Notes: generated by a model not told the origin, from the letters alone. Shown: positions 1 through 6,359, numbered from the stretch's first letter. The stretch is 9,651 bases of DNA from CAZOGW01 sp964579415 (GCA_964579415.1 CAZOGW010000114.1:1-9651), one strand, 5' to 3'. Numbers and translations: made by a program.

Positions 1-1340
1 CGCAGCACCTCCTCCATCGAGGAGAAGTCGTCCTGGCCTTCGACGGTGCGGATCTTGAAGCGCCGGTAGTCGGATCGCTTGGGGAGGGCGTCCTCGAACA
101 CCACCATCGAGCCGACGGTGTCGACACCCTGGTGGGTTGAGATGTCATAGCACTCGATGCGAAGTGGCGGCCCCGCCATCCCCAGGTGGTCCTGAAGGCT
201 GCGCAGCGCCCGGGCCCGCGCGTTGTGGTCGGAGCTGCGCCGGAGGCGGTGCCGGGAGAACTCCTCTCGGGCGTTGGCCACCGCGGTCTCCATGAGGCGC
301 CGCTTGGAGCCGCGGCGAGGCACCCGCAGCGACACCTTGGCCTCCCTCCGGTAGCCGAGCCACTCGGTCCACAGGTCGATGTCCTCCGGCTCCTCCTGCA
401 CCAGCACCTCGGCGGGTGGCCTCTCGGCTCCGTAGAGCTGGCCCAGCATGACACCGACGAGCTGGGCGGTGGTGACGTCCTCGACGCGGTCGACGATGGT
501 GGTCTTGCGGCCGGTGACCCTGCCCTTGACCACGGTGAGGACCACCAGCGCCGCCTCCAGGTCGTCCTCCTCGAGTGCGATGAGGTCGAAGGTCTCGGTG
601 CGCTGGGTGACCAGCTCCTGGCGGGCCAGCGCCTTCTCCACCGCCGCCGACTGGTCACGCAGCCGGGCCGCCAACTCGTACTCCTGACGCTCCGACGCCT
701 GGTACATCCCGTGGCGGAGGTGGGTGAGGACGTCGTCGCGGTCGCCGTCGAGGAATGCCGCCAGCCCTTCGACGTGGGCGGCGTACTCGTCGGGCGTCAC
801 CGCCCCGATGCAGGGGCCGGCGCAGCGTTCGATGTGATACTGCAGGCAGGGTCGCCCCAGCGCCTGGTGGTTCGCCAGCTTGGCGTCGGTGCAGGTGCGC
901 ACCGGGAAGGTGCGCAACACCAGGTCGAGGGTCTGGCGTATGGCGTAGGCATGGGCGAAGGGACCGAAGTACTCGACGTCCCGCCGGCGCCTCCCCCGCA
1001 TCACCGAAGCCCGGGGCCACTCCTGGCCCACGGTGAGCGCCAGGTACGGAAAGCTCTTGTCGTCCCGCAGCTTGATGTTGAACCGGGGCAGGTGCTCTTT
1101 GATGAGCGTGTACTCCAGCATCAGTGCCGCCACCTCGGTGGGGGTCACGATCCACTCCACGGAGTCGGCCGAGTCCACCATCGCCCGCGTGCGCGGCATC
1201 AGGTCGGCGGCGAAGTACTGGGCGAGGCGCTTGCGCAGGGACTTGGCCTTGCCCACGTAGAGCACGGCTCCGCCGGCATCCCGGAACAGGTAGACGCCTG
1301 GCGAGTCGGGGACGGAGCCGCTGGGCGGGCGGTTCACCAT
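1..1340 (-). CDS. uvrC: UvrC, excinuclease ABC subunit C (5' part, runs off the window)
   Basis: UvrC is the nuclease of bacterial nucleotide excision repair and makes the incisions on both sides of a lesion marked by UvrA/UvrB. Reading the minus strand from the ATG at 1340 gives 446 uninterrupted codons to the window edge. Residues 15-17 (GVY) and 28-30 (YVG) are the GIY-YIG core of the 3'-incision nuclease, with Arg36/Arg39 and Glu76 where the family has its catalytic Arg and Glu. Cys150, Cys165, Cys173 and Cys177 match the four-cysteine pattern reported to bind a Fe-S cluster in E. coli UvrC. A UVR motif that contacts UvrB lies near 205-240. Asp399 in ECYDIS starts the RNase H-like 5'-incision domain. 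The family is about 600-650 residues, so the end of this domain and the helix-hairpin-helix region are outside the window. No strong ribosome binding site precedes 1340, but the start fits the family N terminus. Confidence 0.97.
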   Translation of the reverse strand, partial: MVNRPPSGSVPDSPGVYLFRDAGGAVLYVGKAKSLRKRLAQYFAADLMPRTRAMVDSADSVEWIVTPTEVAALMLEYTLIKEHLPRFNIKLRDDKSFPYLALTVGQEWPRASVMRGRRRRDVEYFGPFAHAYAIRQTLDLVLRTFPVRTCTDAKLANHQALGRPCLQYHIERCAGPCIGAVTPDEYAAHVEGLAAFLDGDRDDVLTHLRHGMYQASERQEYELAARLRDQSAAVEKALARQELVTQRTETFDLIALEEDDLEAALVVLTVVKGRVTGRKTTIVDRVEDVTTAQLVGVMLGQLYGAERPPAEVLVQEEPEDIDLWTEWLGYRREAKVSLRVPRRGSKRRLMETAVANAREEFSRHRLRRSSDHNARARALRSLQDHLGMAGPPLRIECYDISTHQGVDTVGSMVVFEDALPKRSDYRRFKIRTVEGQDDFSSMEEVL

Positions 1341-1415
1341 GGCCCCGATGTTAGGAGAGGCCGGTCGGCGGCCACGGCGTCCCCCCGAGATGGACGGGAG
1401 GCGTGTGATGTACGT

Positions 1416-1450
1416 TCCCGGCGGCCCGGAGCCAGTTCGGGCCGCCGGGA
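1416..1450 (-). other. Perfect 13-bp hairpin in the uvrC leader
   Basis: The arms at 1416-1428 (TCCCGGCGGCCCG) and 1438-1450 are exact reverse complements, separated by nine bases. The stem is almost entirely G-C. It sits 76 bases upstream of the uvrC ATG, inside any uvrC transcript that starts further upstream. No T-run follows on either strand, so it is not a canonical intrinsic terminator. It could be an attenuator-like or RNA-stabilising element, or an inactive repeat. Confidence 0.55.
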
Positions 1451-1535
1451 CGCCATCCATCCCACCGGGTAATCCGGGGGATGATCGGGAGTGGCACATT
1501 CGGCCACCCTCGAGGGGTTCCCCGCCCAGGGCACA

Positions 1536-1567
1536 GGGCTCGTGGCGTGCGGCCACAGCGCGAGCCC
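1536..1567 (-). other. Nested hairpin
   Basis: Outer arms GGGCTCG (1536-1542) and CGAGCCC (1561-1567) pair exactly. Inside them TGGC (1543-1546) pairs with GCCA (1552-1555), leaving a five-base loop and a five-base bulge on one side. It lies seven bases from the next hairpin, so the two could form a stacked structure in RNA. Confidence 0.4.
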
Positions 1568-1573
1568 GGTCTT

Positions 1574-1593
1574 CCTCGATCCGAAGATCGAGG
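1574..1593 (-). other. 8-bp hairpin with a cUUCGg tetraloop on the minus strand
   Basis: Arms CCTCGATC (1574-1581) and GATCGAGG (1586-1593) are perfectly complementary around four bases. On the plus strand the loop is CGAA. On the minus strand it is TTCG closed by a C-G pair, which is the exceptionally stable UUCG tetraloop known from structured RNAs. This is a strand-specific hint that the RNA of interest is transcribed leftward, toward uvrC. Confidence 0.5.
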
Positions 1594-1670
1594 TGCGCGA
1601 ACGACACGGGCCACGGGAGAAGCTGTGACCATCGAGCCTGGCACTCATGGGCGGGGACCCCCTCGACGGT

Positions 1671-1707
1671 GGCGAATCCCTACCAGTTTCAGCGGTAGGG
1701 ACTCGCC
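1671..1707 (-). other. 14-bp hairpin, fully paired as minus-strand RNA
   Basis: Arms at 1671-1684 and 1694-1707 match at 13 of 14 positions, with a nine-base loop (AGTTTCAGC on the plus strand). The exception, 1676 against 1702, is an A-C mismatch in plus-strand RNA but a G-U wobble in minus-strand RNA. Only the minus-strand transcript is therefore paired throughout. The loop length equals that of the hairpin at 1416-1450. Confidence 0.5.
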
Positions 1708-1723
1708 GCGCCGCCCCCCTGTC

Positions 1724-1765
1724 GTGGCTCGGTCACCACGCCCCCCGACGTGGTGGCCTTGCCAC
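1724..1765. other. Two-step hairpin
   Basis: Outer arms GTGGC (1724-1728) and GCCAC (1761-1765) flank inner arms GGTCACCACG (1731-1740) and CGTGGTGGCC (1749-1758), with a two-by-two internal loop and an eight-base apical loop. The one imperfect inner pair (1733 with 1756) is a U-G wobble in plus-strand RNA and an A-C mismatch in minus-strand RNA. This hairpin therefore does not share the minus-strand bias of its neighbours. Confidence 0.45.
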
Positions 1766-1847
1766 AAGTACATAGTCCCCGATCTGGGAACCTACGTAAT
1801 GGGTCGTCGGTACTAAATCGATCCCCGAGGTCGCTTTCCGGCTGGCT

Positions 1848-1877
1848 GATCTCCATCCACCTCCTCAGCGGGAGACC
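1848..1877 (-). other. 7-bp hairpin pairing best on the minus strand
   Basis: GATCTCC (1848-1854) pairs with GGAGACC (1871-1877). The single imperfect pair is A-C on the plus strand and G-U on the minus strand. Its 16-base loop carries, on the minus strand, AGGAGG three bases before an ATG at 1856. That spacing is too short for a convincing ribosome binding site. A similar short stem, TTGGTC/GACCAA, lies at 1917-1936. Confidence 0.3.
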
Positions 1878-2013
1878 TGGGTCAGCGCACCACGCCGACC
1901 AGTTCGAGGGGGGAAGTTGGTCACCTCGGCGACCAAGCGGGGAGCATACCCCAGAATTTGGCCGATAGCGGCCGCTTCTTGGTCATCCGATCAAATTCTT
2001 TCGCGGCTTCCGT

Positions 2014-2145
2014 CCTCCCCCGCCGCTTCGTAGGGCACGGTTTCATCCTCCCCCGCCGCTTCGTCGGGCACGGTTTCATCCTCCCCCGCCGCTTCGTAGG
2101 GGATGTCTTCGTCCTCCCCCGCCGCTTCGGCGGGGGAGGTGTCCG
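2014..2145. repeat. 33-bp tandem repeat, four copies
   Basis: Copies begin at 2014, 2047, 2080 and 2113. Each starts with CCTCCCCCGCCGCTTCG, and the first two are followed by TAGGGCACGG or TCGGGCACGG and then TTTCAT. Copies 1 and 2 differ at one base, copy 3 diverges in its second half, and copy 4 keeps only the first 17 bases before turning into a hairpin. The period is a multiple of three, so all six frames stay open and give artificial 11-residue repeats. Nothing else supports a protein here. Confidence 0.9.
2113..2139. other. Perfect 11-bp hairpin closing the 33-bp repeat
   Basis: CCTCCCCCGCC (2113-2123) pairs exactly with GGCGGGGGAGG (2129-2139) across a five-base loop. The left arm is the conserved core of the 33-bp repeat, so each upstream copy resembles an arm that has lost its partner. 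It might act as a strong transcription block in either direction, although there is no T-run. It resembles REP-type intergenic palindromes in general form. Confidence 0.55.
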
Positions 2146-2208
2146 ATCGGCACACCTGGCACAGCAAGGCCTGATCGCGCCGCGCCGTCTCGTCGTGGCC
2201 GATCGGAC
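2141..2208. repeat. 11-bp inverted repeat pair with 46-bp spacer
   Basis: GTCCGATCGGC at 2141-2151 is repeated in exact inverted form at 2198-2208. Each copy contains the palindrome CGATCG. The spacing of 46 bases is long for one operator, so this may be a looped RNA, two binding sites, or the ends of a small element. It begins two bases after the hairpin at 2113-2139. Confidence 0.5.
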
Positions 2209-2294
2209 GGAGGGGGTCTTCCCTGCAGTGGTCGCCTGTGTTGTCGCCACAGACGAGACCGGGACGCCGCGCAACAGGCGATGTGAAAGCGTGC

Positions 2295-2505
2295 GATGAA
2301 GACCCCCCTCCCCCCTGCCTCCGCAAAGCCTCCGGCAGGGGTACTCCCCCCGTCAAAGCCCGGGGGGAGACGAAGAACCCACCCTCCGCAAAAGCTCCGG
2401 GCGGCCCACACCCCCCGTCGAGGCCCGGGGGGAGATGAAGAACCCACCCTCCGCAAAACCTCCGGGCGGCCCACACCCCCCGTCGAAGCCCGGGGGAGAC
2501 AAGGC
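2295..2505. repeat. 65-bp tandem repeat, about three copies
   Basis: CCCCCCGTC recurs at 2346, 2411 and 2476, and GAYGAAG at 2295, 2369 and 2434, giving a 65-bp period. The first unit is about nine bases longer, in a C-rich stretch, and the last ends at GACAAGG near 2498. Each unit contains CCCTCCGCAAAA, CTCCGGGCGG and a CCCGGGGGGAGA block. A 65-bp period is not a multiple of three, so the array cannot encode a repeated peptide and is noncoding. It stops a few bases before the methyltransferase stop codon. Confidence 0.88.
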
Positions 2506-2509
2506 TCAA

Positions 2510-3214
2510 CTACGCCTTCTGCCAGCGGACGCCGATGAGGCGGGGGAGGTTGGCGGCGGGTTGTTCGTCGGGGCGGCCGGAGAGAGACTCGGGGCTGAGA
2601 GGTCGCTCGTCGAGGATCTGCAACGACCAGCCGGCGGCGGCACCGGCGGTGAGCAGTTCCCCCAGGGGACGGTGGTGGAAGGTGACGCTGCGCCCGGCGA
2701 CGATGTCGGTGACCACGGGAGCGGACTGGAAGTAGGGCCCCCAGCGCCACAGCACCTCCCCGTCGGTGAGGTCGACGATCGGCCCTGACCCCTCGGCGGT
2801 GAACGCCGGGTGGTTGGCGACCACCACCAGCGAGCCCCCGCTGCGGACGGCGCGGTGCGTCGCCGCGAAGAAGCCGGCAAGGTCGGCGATGTGTTCCAGG
2901 GAGAGCACCACGTACACACCGCCGAGGGCGCCCTCACGGAGCCATCCCAGGTCGGGAAGCCGGCACCGCACCACCGGATGGGTGGCGGCAGCGGTGTGCA
3001 ACAGGGTGGCCGACAGGTCGCAGCCGATGATGCCGCCGCCGAGGAGCCGAGCCACCCGTCCCTCCCCGCAACCGGCGTCGAGCCAGACGCCGTCGCGCTC
3101 GGGCATCACCCCCCGCAACAGGGGGGCGATGTCGGTGGAGAAGGCCGGGTCGTCGGCGACCTCCTCGTGCCACCACCGGGCCAGGTCGGTCCACTCGTCC
3201 ACGGGACGGCTCAA
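2510..3214 (-). CDS. Class I SAM-dependent methyltransferase
   Basis: The 234-residue protein has the start of a Rossmann-like methyltransferase fold. Motif I is VWLDAGCGEG at residues 43-52, the acidic residue ending strand 2 is Asp66 in GCDLS, and the post-motif turn is RSGGSLVVV near 124-132. These bind S-adenosylmethionine. The substrate cannot be read from the sequence. There is no signal peptide or membrane segment, so it is probably cytosolic. The TTG start at 3214 overlaps the uvrA stop by four bases (TTGA), so translation is probably coupled to uvrA and the two are co-transcribed. A GTG at 3202 is an alternative start. Whether it modifies nucleic acid, protein or a small molecule is unknown. 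The coupling to uvrA makes a link to DNA damage tempting but unproven. Confidence 0.9.
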   Translation of the reverse strand: MSRPVDEWTDLARWWHEEVADDPAFSTDIAPLLRGVMPERDGVWLDAGCGEGRVARLLGGGIIGCDLSATLLHTAAATHPVVRCRLPDLGWLREGALGGVYVVLSLEHIADLAGFFAATHRAVRSGGSLVVVANHPAFTAEGSGPIVDLTDGEVLWRWGPYFQSAPVVTDIVAGRSVTFHHRPLGELLTAGAAAGWSLQILDERPLSPESLSGRPDEQPAANLPRLIGVRWQKA

Positions 3215-6075
3215 CCGGTGGCGAGGACGTCGCGCAGGAACTTGCCCGTGTACGACTCGGGCGTGTCGGCGATGGCCTCCGGCGGGCCTACCGCCACGAC
3301 ACGGCCGCCCTCGTCGCCCCCCTCGGGGCCCAGGTCGATGATCCAGTCGGCGGAGCGGATCACGTCGAGGTTGTGCTCGATGACCACCACCGTGTTGCCG
3401 CTGTCGACCAGCCGCTGCAGTACCCCGAGCAACTTGCGCACGTCCTCGAAGTGGAGCCCGGTAGTGGGCTCGTCAAGGATGTAGAAGGTCCGCCCTGTGG
3501 ACCGTTTGCCCAGCTCGGAGGACAGCTTGACCCGCTGCGCCTCACCACCCGACAGTGTCGGCGCCGGCTGGCCGAGGCGGACGTAGCCGAGCCCGACGTC
3601 GTAGAGGGTCTGCATGATGCGGTGGATGGGCGGCTGGTTCTCGAAGAAGTGCAGGGCGGATTCGATCGACATGTCAAGGACGTCGGCGATGGAGTGCCCC
3701 TTGAACTTCACTTCGAGGGTGTCCCGGTTGTAGCGCTGCCCCTTGCACGTCTCGCACGGGATGTAGACGTCGGGAAGGAAGTGCATCTCGATGCGGATGG
3801 TGCCGTCGCCCTTGCAGGTCTCGCATCTGCCGCCGGCCACGTTGAAGGAGAACCGGCCCGGCTGGTAACCCCGCATCCTGGCGTCCGTGGTGGAAGCGAA
3901 GAGCTGCCGGATGCGGTCGAATACCTTGGTGTAGGTGGCAGGGTTGGAGCGGGGGGTGCGGCCGATGGGCGACTGGTCGATGTTGATCATCTTGTCGACG
4001 TGCTCGAGCCCGGTGATGGCACGATGCCGCCCGGGGAGGACCCGGGCGCCGTTGAGCTCGGAGCTGAGCGCCTTCGACAGGATCTCCTGGACCAGCGACG
4101 ACTTGCCCGACCCGGACACGCCGGTGACGGCGACCAGCGTTCCCAGTGGGAAGGCGACGTCGATGTCGGCCAGGTTGTTCTCCACCGCCCCCAGCACCTC
4201 GACGCTGGCGCCGTTGCCGGTCCGGCGCCGGCCGGGGGCGGGTATCGAGCGCCTCCCCGCCAGGTAGTCGCCGGTGGCCGACGTCGGTTCGGAGACGATG
4301 TCGGCCAGGGAGCCCTCGGCGACGATGCGCCCCCCGTGCTCCCCCGNNNNNNNNNNCGTCGAACTGCTCGTGGTGTCCCCGGGCCCGATGTCGACGATGT
4401 GGTCGGCGATGCGGATCGTCTCCTCGTCGTGTTCCACCACGATGAGTGTGTTGCCCAGGTCGCGGAGCCGCACCAGGGTCTCGATGAGCCGGCGATTGTC
4501 CCGCTGGTGCAGCCCGATCGACGGCTCGTCGAGGATGTAGAGCACACCCACCAGGCCGGAGCCGATCTGGGTGGCGAGGCGGATCCGCTGCGCCTCTCCC
4601 CCGCTCAGGCTCGCCGCGGCGCGCGCCAGCGTCAGGTACTCCAGCCCGACGTCGAGGAGGAAGGTGAGCCGGGCCCTGATCTCCTTGATCACCATCTCGG
4701 AGATGGTCGCCTCCCGCTTGTCGAGTTCGAGGTTCTCGAAGAAGGCCACCGCGTCGCGCAGCGACCGGGATGAGAGCTCGGCGACGTTGAGGCCCCCCAC
4801 CGTCACCGCCAGCGATACCGGGTTGAGCCGGGCGCCGCGGCAGGTGTCGCAGGGCACCTGCCGCATGAACTCGGCGTACTGGTCGCGGGCCGCATCGGTC
4901 TCGGCGTCTTTGTAGCGCCGCTCCAGCCACGGAATCACACCTTCGTATTCGGCCTGGTAGCGCCGCTGGCGACCGAAGCGGTTCACGTAGGTGACGGTGA
5001 ACGTCGCCCCCGGCTCGGTGGGTCCGTAGAGCACCAGCCGGCGTTGCGCCTCGGTCAACTCACCGAACGGCGTCGTCATCGAGAAGCCCTCGGATTCGGC
5101 GACGGCGTCGAGGAGTCGCTGGTAGTACCGGGTGCGGTAGCGGCCTCCCCATGGGGCCACCGCCCCCTCGGAAAGCGACTTGCCGGGCTGGGGCACCGCC
5201 AGGGAGGGATCGACCTGGTAGCGGGTGCCGAGTCCGTTGCAGGCGGAGCACGCCCCGTACGGGTTGTTGAACGAGAAGTTCCGCGGCTGCAACTCCTCGA
5301 AGGAGAGCCCGCACTCGGGGCAGGCGTAGTGCTGGGAGAAGGTGAGCGGGGCGCCGTCGACCACGTCGATCATGGCGATGCCGTCGGCGAGCCGCAGCGC
5401 CGTCTCCAGCGAGTCGGAGAGGCGCCGCTCCATGCCTTCCCGCCGCACCAGCCGGTCCACCACCACCTCGATGGTGTGCTGGAAGTAGCGGTCGAGGCGG
5501 ATGTCCTCCACCAGATCGCGCACCTCACCGTCGATCCGGGCCCGGGCGAAGCCCTCCTTCGCCAGGTCCTTGAGCAGGGTCTCGTACTCGCCCTTGCGGC
5601 CCCGCACCACCGGCGCCAGGACCTGGAAGCGGGTGCCCTCGGGAAGCTCGAGGATCTTGTCGACGATCTGCTGCGGCGTCTGCCGGCTCACCGCGGCGCC
5701 GTCGTTGGGGCAGTGCGGTATCCCGATGCGGGCGTAGAGCAGGCGCAGGTAGTCGTGGATCTCGGTGACGGTTCCCACCGTCGAGCGTGGGTTGCGGCTG
5801 GCGGTCTTCTGGTCGATGGAGATGGCGGGTGACAGTCCCTCGATGAAGTCGACAGCCGGCTTGTCCATCTGACCGAGGAACTGCCGGGCGTACGCCGACA
5901 GGCTCTCCACGTAGCGGCGCTGTCCTTCGGCATAGATGGTGTCGAAGGCGAGCGACGACTTGCCCGACCCGGAGAGCCCGGTGAAGACGATCAGCTTCTC
6001 GCGGGGCAACTCCAGGTCGATGTTCTTCAGGTTGTGCTCGCGTGCACCTTTGATGACGATCTTGTCGCTTGCCAC
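3211..6075 (-). CDS. uvrA: UvrA, excinuclease ABC subunit A
   Basis: UvrA is the dimeric, doubly ATP-binding damage sensor that loads UvrB. From GTG 6075 the protein has about 954 residues, counting four codons that span ten Ns. Visible in order are Walker A GLSGSGKS (33-40), zinc cysteines 252, 255, 276 and 279, signature LSGGEAQR (490-497), Walker B ILDEP (514-518), second Walker A GVSGSGKS (652-659), second zinc module (Cys 751, 754, 774, 777), second signature (841-848) and Walker B ILDEP (866-870). I chose GTG 6075 because MASDKIVIKGAREHNL matches the usual UvrA N terminus and GGAGGT lies ten bases upstream. The frame stays open to a GTG at 6132, which would add 19 residues and has no ribosome binding site. 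Near residues 567-577, around the Ns, about ten extra residues appear in a normally tight loop. Confidence 0.98.
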   Translation of the reverse strand: MASDKIVIKGAREHNLKNIDLELPREKLIVFTGLSGSGKSSLAFDTIYAEGQRRYVESLSAYARQFLGQMDKPAVDFIEGLSPAISIDQKTASRNPRSTVGTVTEIHDYLRLLYARIGIPHCPNDGAAVSRQTPQQIVDKILELPEGTRFQVLAPVVRGRKGEYETLLKDLAKEGFARARIDGEVRDLVEDIRLDRYFQHTIEVVVDRLVRREGMERRLSDSLETALRLADGIAMIDVVDGAPLTFSQHYACPECGLSFEELQPRNFSFNNPYGACSACNGLGTRYQVDPSLAVPQPGKSLSEGAVAPWGGRYRTRYYQRLLDAVAESEGFSMTTPFGELTEAQRRLVLYGPTEPGATFTVTYVNRFGRQRRYQAEYEGVIPWLERRYKDAETDAARDQYAEFMRQVPCDTCRGARLNPVSLAVTVGGLNVAELSSRSLRDAVAFFENLELDKREATISEMVIKEIRARLTFLLDVGLEYLTLARAAASLSGGEAQRIRLATQIGSGLVGVLYILDEPSIGLHQRDNRRLIETLVRLRDLGNTLIVVEHDEETIRIADHIVDIGPGDTTSSSTXXXXGEHGGRIVAEGSLADIVSEPTSATGDYLAGRRSIPAPGRRRTGNGASVEVLGAVENNLADIDVAFPLGTLVAVTGVSGSGKSSLVQEILSKALSSELNGARVLPGRHRAITGLEHVDKMINIDQSPIGRTPRSNPATYTKVFDRIRQLFASTTDARMRGYQPGRFSFNVAGGRCETCKGDGTIRIEMHFLPDVYIPCETCKGQRYNRDTLEVKFKGHSIADVLDMSIESALHFFENQPPIHRIMQTLYDVGLGYVRLGQPAPTLSGGEAQRVKLSSELGKRSTGRTFYILDEPTTGLHFEDVRKLLGVLQRLVDSGNTVVVIEHNLDVIRSADWIIDLGPEGGDEGGRVVAVGPPEAIADTPESYTGKFLRDVLATG
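4347..4356. other. Assembly gap of 10 N inside uvrA
   Basis: Ten consecutive N interrupt uvrA between the codons for DIGPG and GEHGG. With ten N the frame stays open on both sides. In typical UvrA only one residue separates these two motifs, whereas here seven readable codons (DTTSSST) plus four ambiguous ones intervene. Ten N is a length some scaffolders insert, so the true length may differ. Confidence 0.95.
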
Positions 6076-6118
6076 CGCTCCGCCGACCTCCACGTGCCGC
6101 AGCGTCGGCACGCCGGCG

Positions 6119-6124
6119 ATTGTA
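6119..6124 (-). promoter_or_regulatory. Possible -10 element for uvrA
   Basis: On the minus strand TACAAT lies 43 bases before the GTG at 6075. No good -35 hexamer is found 16-18 bases upstream, the nearest AT-rich stretch being TGTAATTC. If it is used, transcription would start downstream of the GTG at 6132, which supports the shorter UvrA. Confidence 0.3.
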
Positions 6125-6176
6125 CCGGTCACCTGTGACGTGAATTACACGGGTGGACTTCATATGGGCGGTGAGT

Positions 6177-6188
6177 GTGAGATCTCAC
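6177..6188. promoter_or_regulatory. 12-bp perfect palindrome upstream of uvrA
   Basis: GTGAGATCTCAC is an exact palindrome in the 227-base divergent region between uvrA and the small membrane protein gene. Perfect palindromes of this size are typical of dimeric repressor sites. It does not match the actinobacterial SOS consensus. Just beside it is the tandem TACTTGG TACTTGG at 6201-6214. Confidence 0.35.
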
Positions 6189-6247
6189 CGAGCCCGGGGG
6201 TACTTGGTACTTGGTAGCCGGCGGCGAGAAGCGGGCCCGCCGGCCCG

Positions 6248-6274
6248 TTGACCGAACGGGCGTTTCGCTACTGT
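6248..6274 (+). promoter_or_regulatory. Possible promoter with SOS-box-like core
   Basis: TTGACC (6248-6253) and TACTGT (6269-6274) are spaced by 15 bases, slightly short for a -35/-10 pair, and point toward the gene at 6360. Between them CGAAC GGGC GTTTCG resembles the actinobacterial LexA site, whose consensus is TCGAAC, four bases, GTTCGA. The left half fits well and the right half keeps GTT but has an extra T. The site is also 173 bases upstream of uvrA GTG 6075, so it could serve either direction. The match is imperfect. Confidence 0.25.
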
Positions 6275-6359
6275 CCGCCTGCCGCTGGCACTTTGGGGCA
6301 ACGGTCGAGCCGCTCCACGCACGGGTGGGCTCGCCTACGACTGGGAAGGGAGCCGGGTC

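Larger units (their letters stand above)
1341..2509. other. Long gene-free interval between methyltransferase and uvrC
   Basis: No open frame in these 1169 bases on either strand shows a recognisable domain, a convincing ribosome binding site and plausible composition together. Open frames are long here only because the DNA is GC-rich and repetitive. The interval divides into a hairpin-rich part (about 1416-1936) and a tandem-repeat part (about 2014-2505). The flanking genes both point left (minus strand), so any transcript continuing from the methyltransferase, or starting here, would become the leader of uvrC. Bases 1770-1850 and 1950-2005 are noticeably less GC-rich than the rest, which could mark promoters or foreign DNA. 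Confidence 0.8.

Noticed and set aside
186..1472. 428-codon open frame on the plus strand
   Set aside because: It lies antisense to uvrC, whose frame carries the GIY-YIG and RNase H motifs. The plus-strand product has no recognisable domain and reads as a low-complexity shadow of GC-rich codons.
1481..1816. 111-codon plus-strand frame in the gene-free interval
   Set aside because: It has an Arg/Pro-rich composition typical of out-of-frame GC-rich DNA, crosses several perfect hairpins and has no ribosome binding site.
1689..1856. 55-codon minus-strand frame starting after AGGAGG, protein MEISQPESDLGDRF and on
   Set aside because: The Shine-Dalgarno-like AGGAGG is only three bases from the ATG, the C-terminal half is read from the hairpins at 1724-1765 and 1671-1707, and the product resembles nothing I know. 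It could still be a leader peptide, but the evidence is too thin to annotate.
2014..2505. CRISPR array
   Set aside because: The 33-bp and 65-bp units are directly adjacent copies with no unique spacers between repeats, and no cas gene is present.
1991..2509. 172-codon minus-strand frame with repeated AAGEDETVP-like peptide
   Set aside because: The peptide repeat is only the 33-bp DNA repeat translated, and all frames stay open there. The upstream half crosses the 65-bp array, whose period is not a multiple of three. No start signal or domain supports it.
3373..4773. 466-codon open frame on the plus strand, opposite uvrA
   Set aside because: It is a shadow of uvrA third-position GC bias, with no domain and no ribosome binding site.
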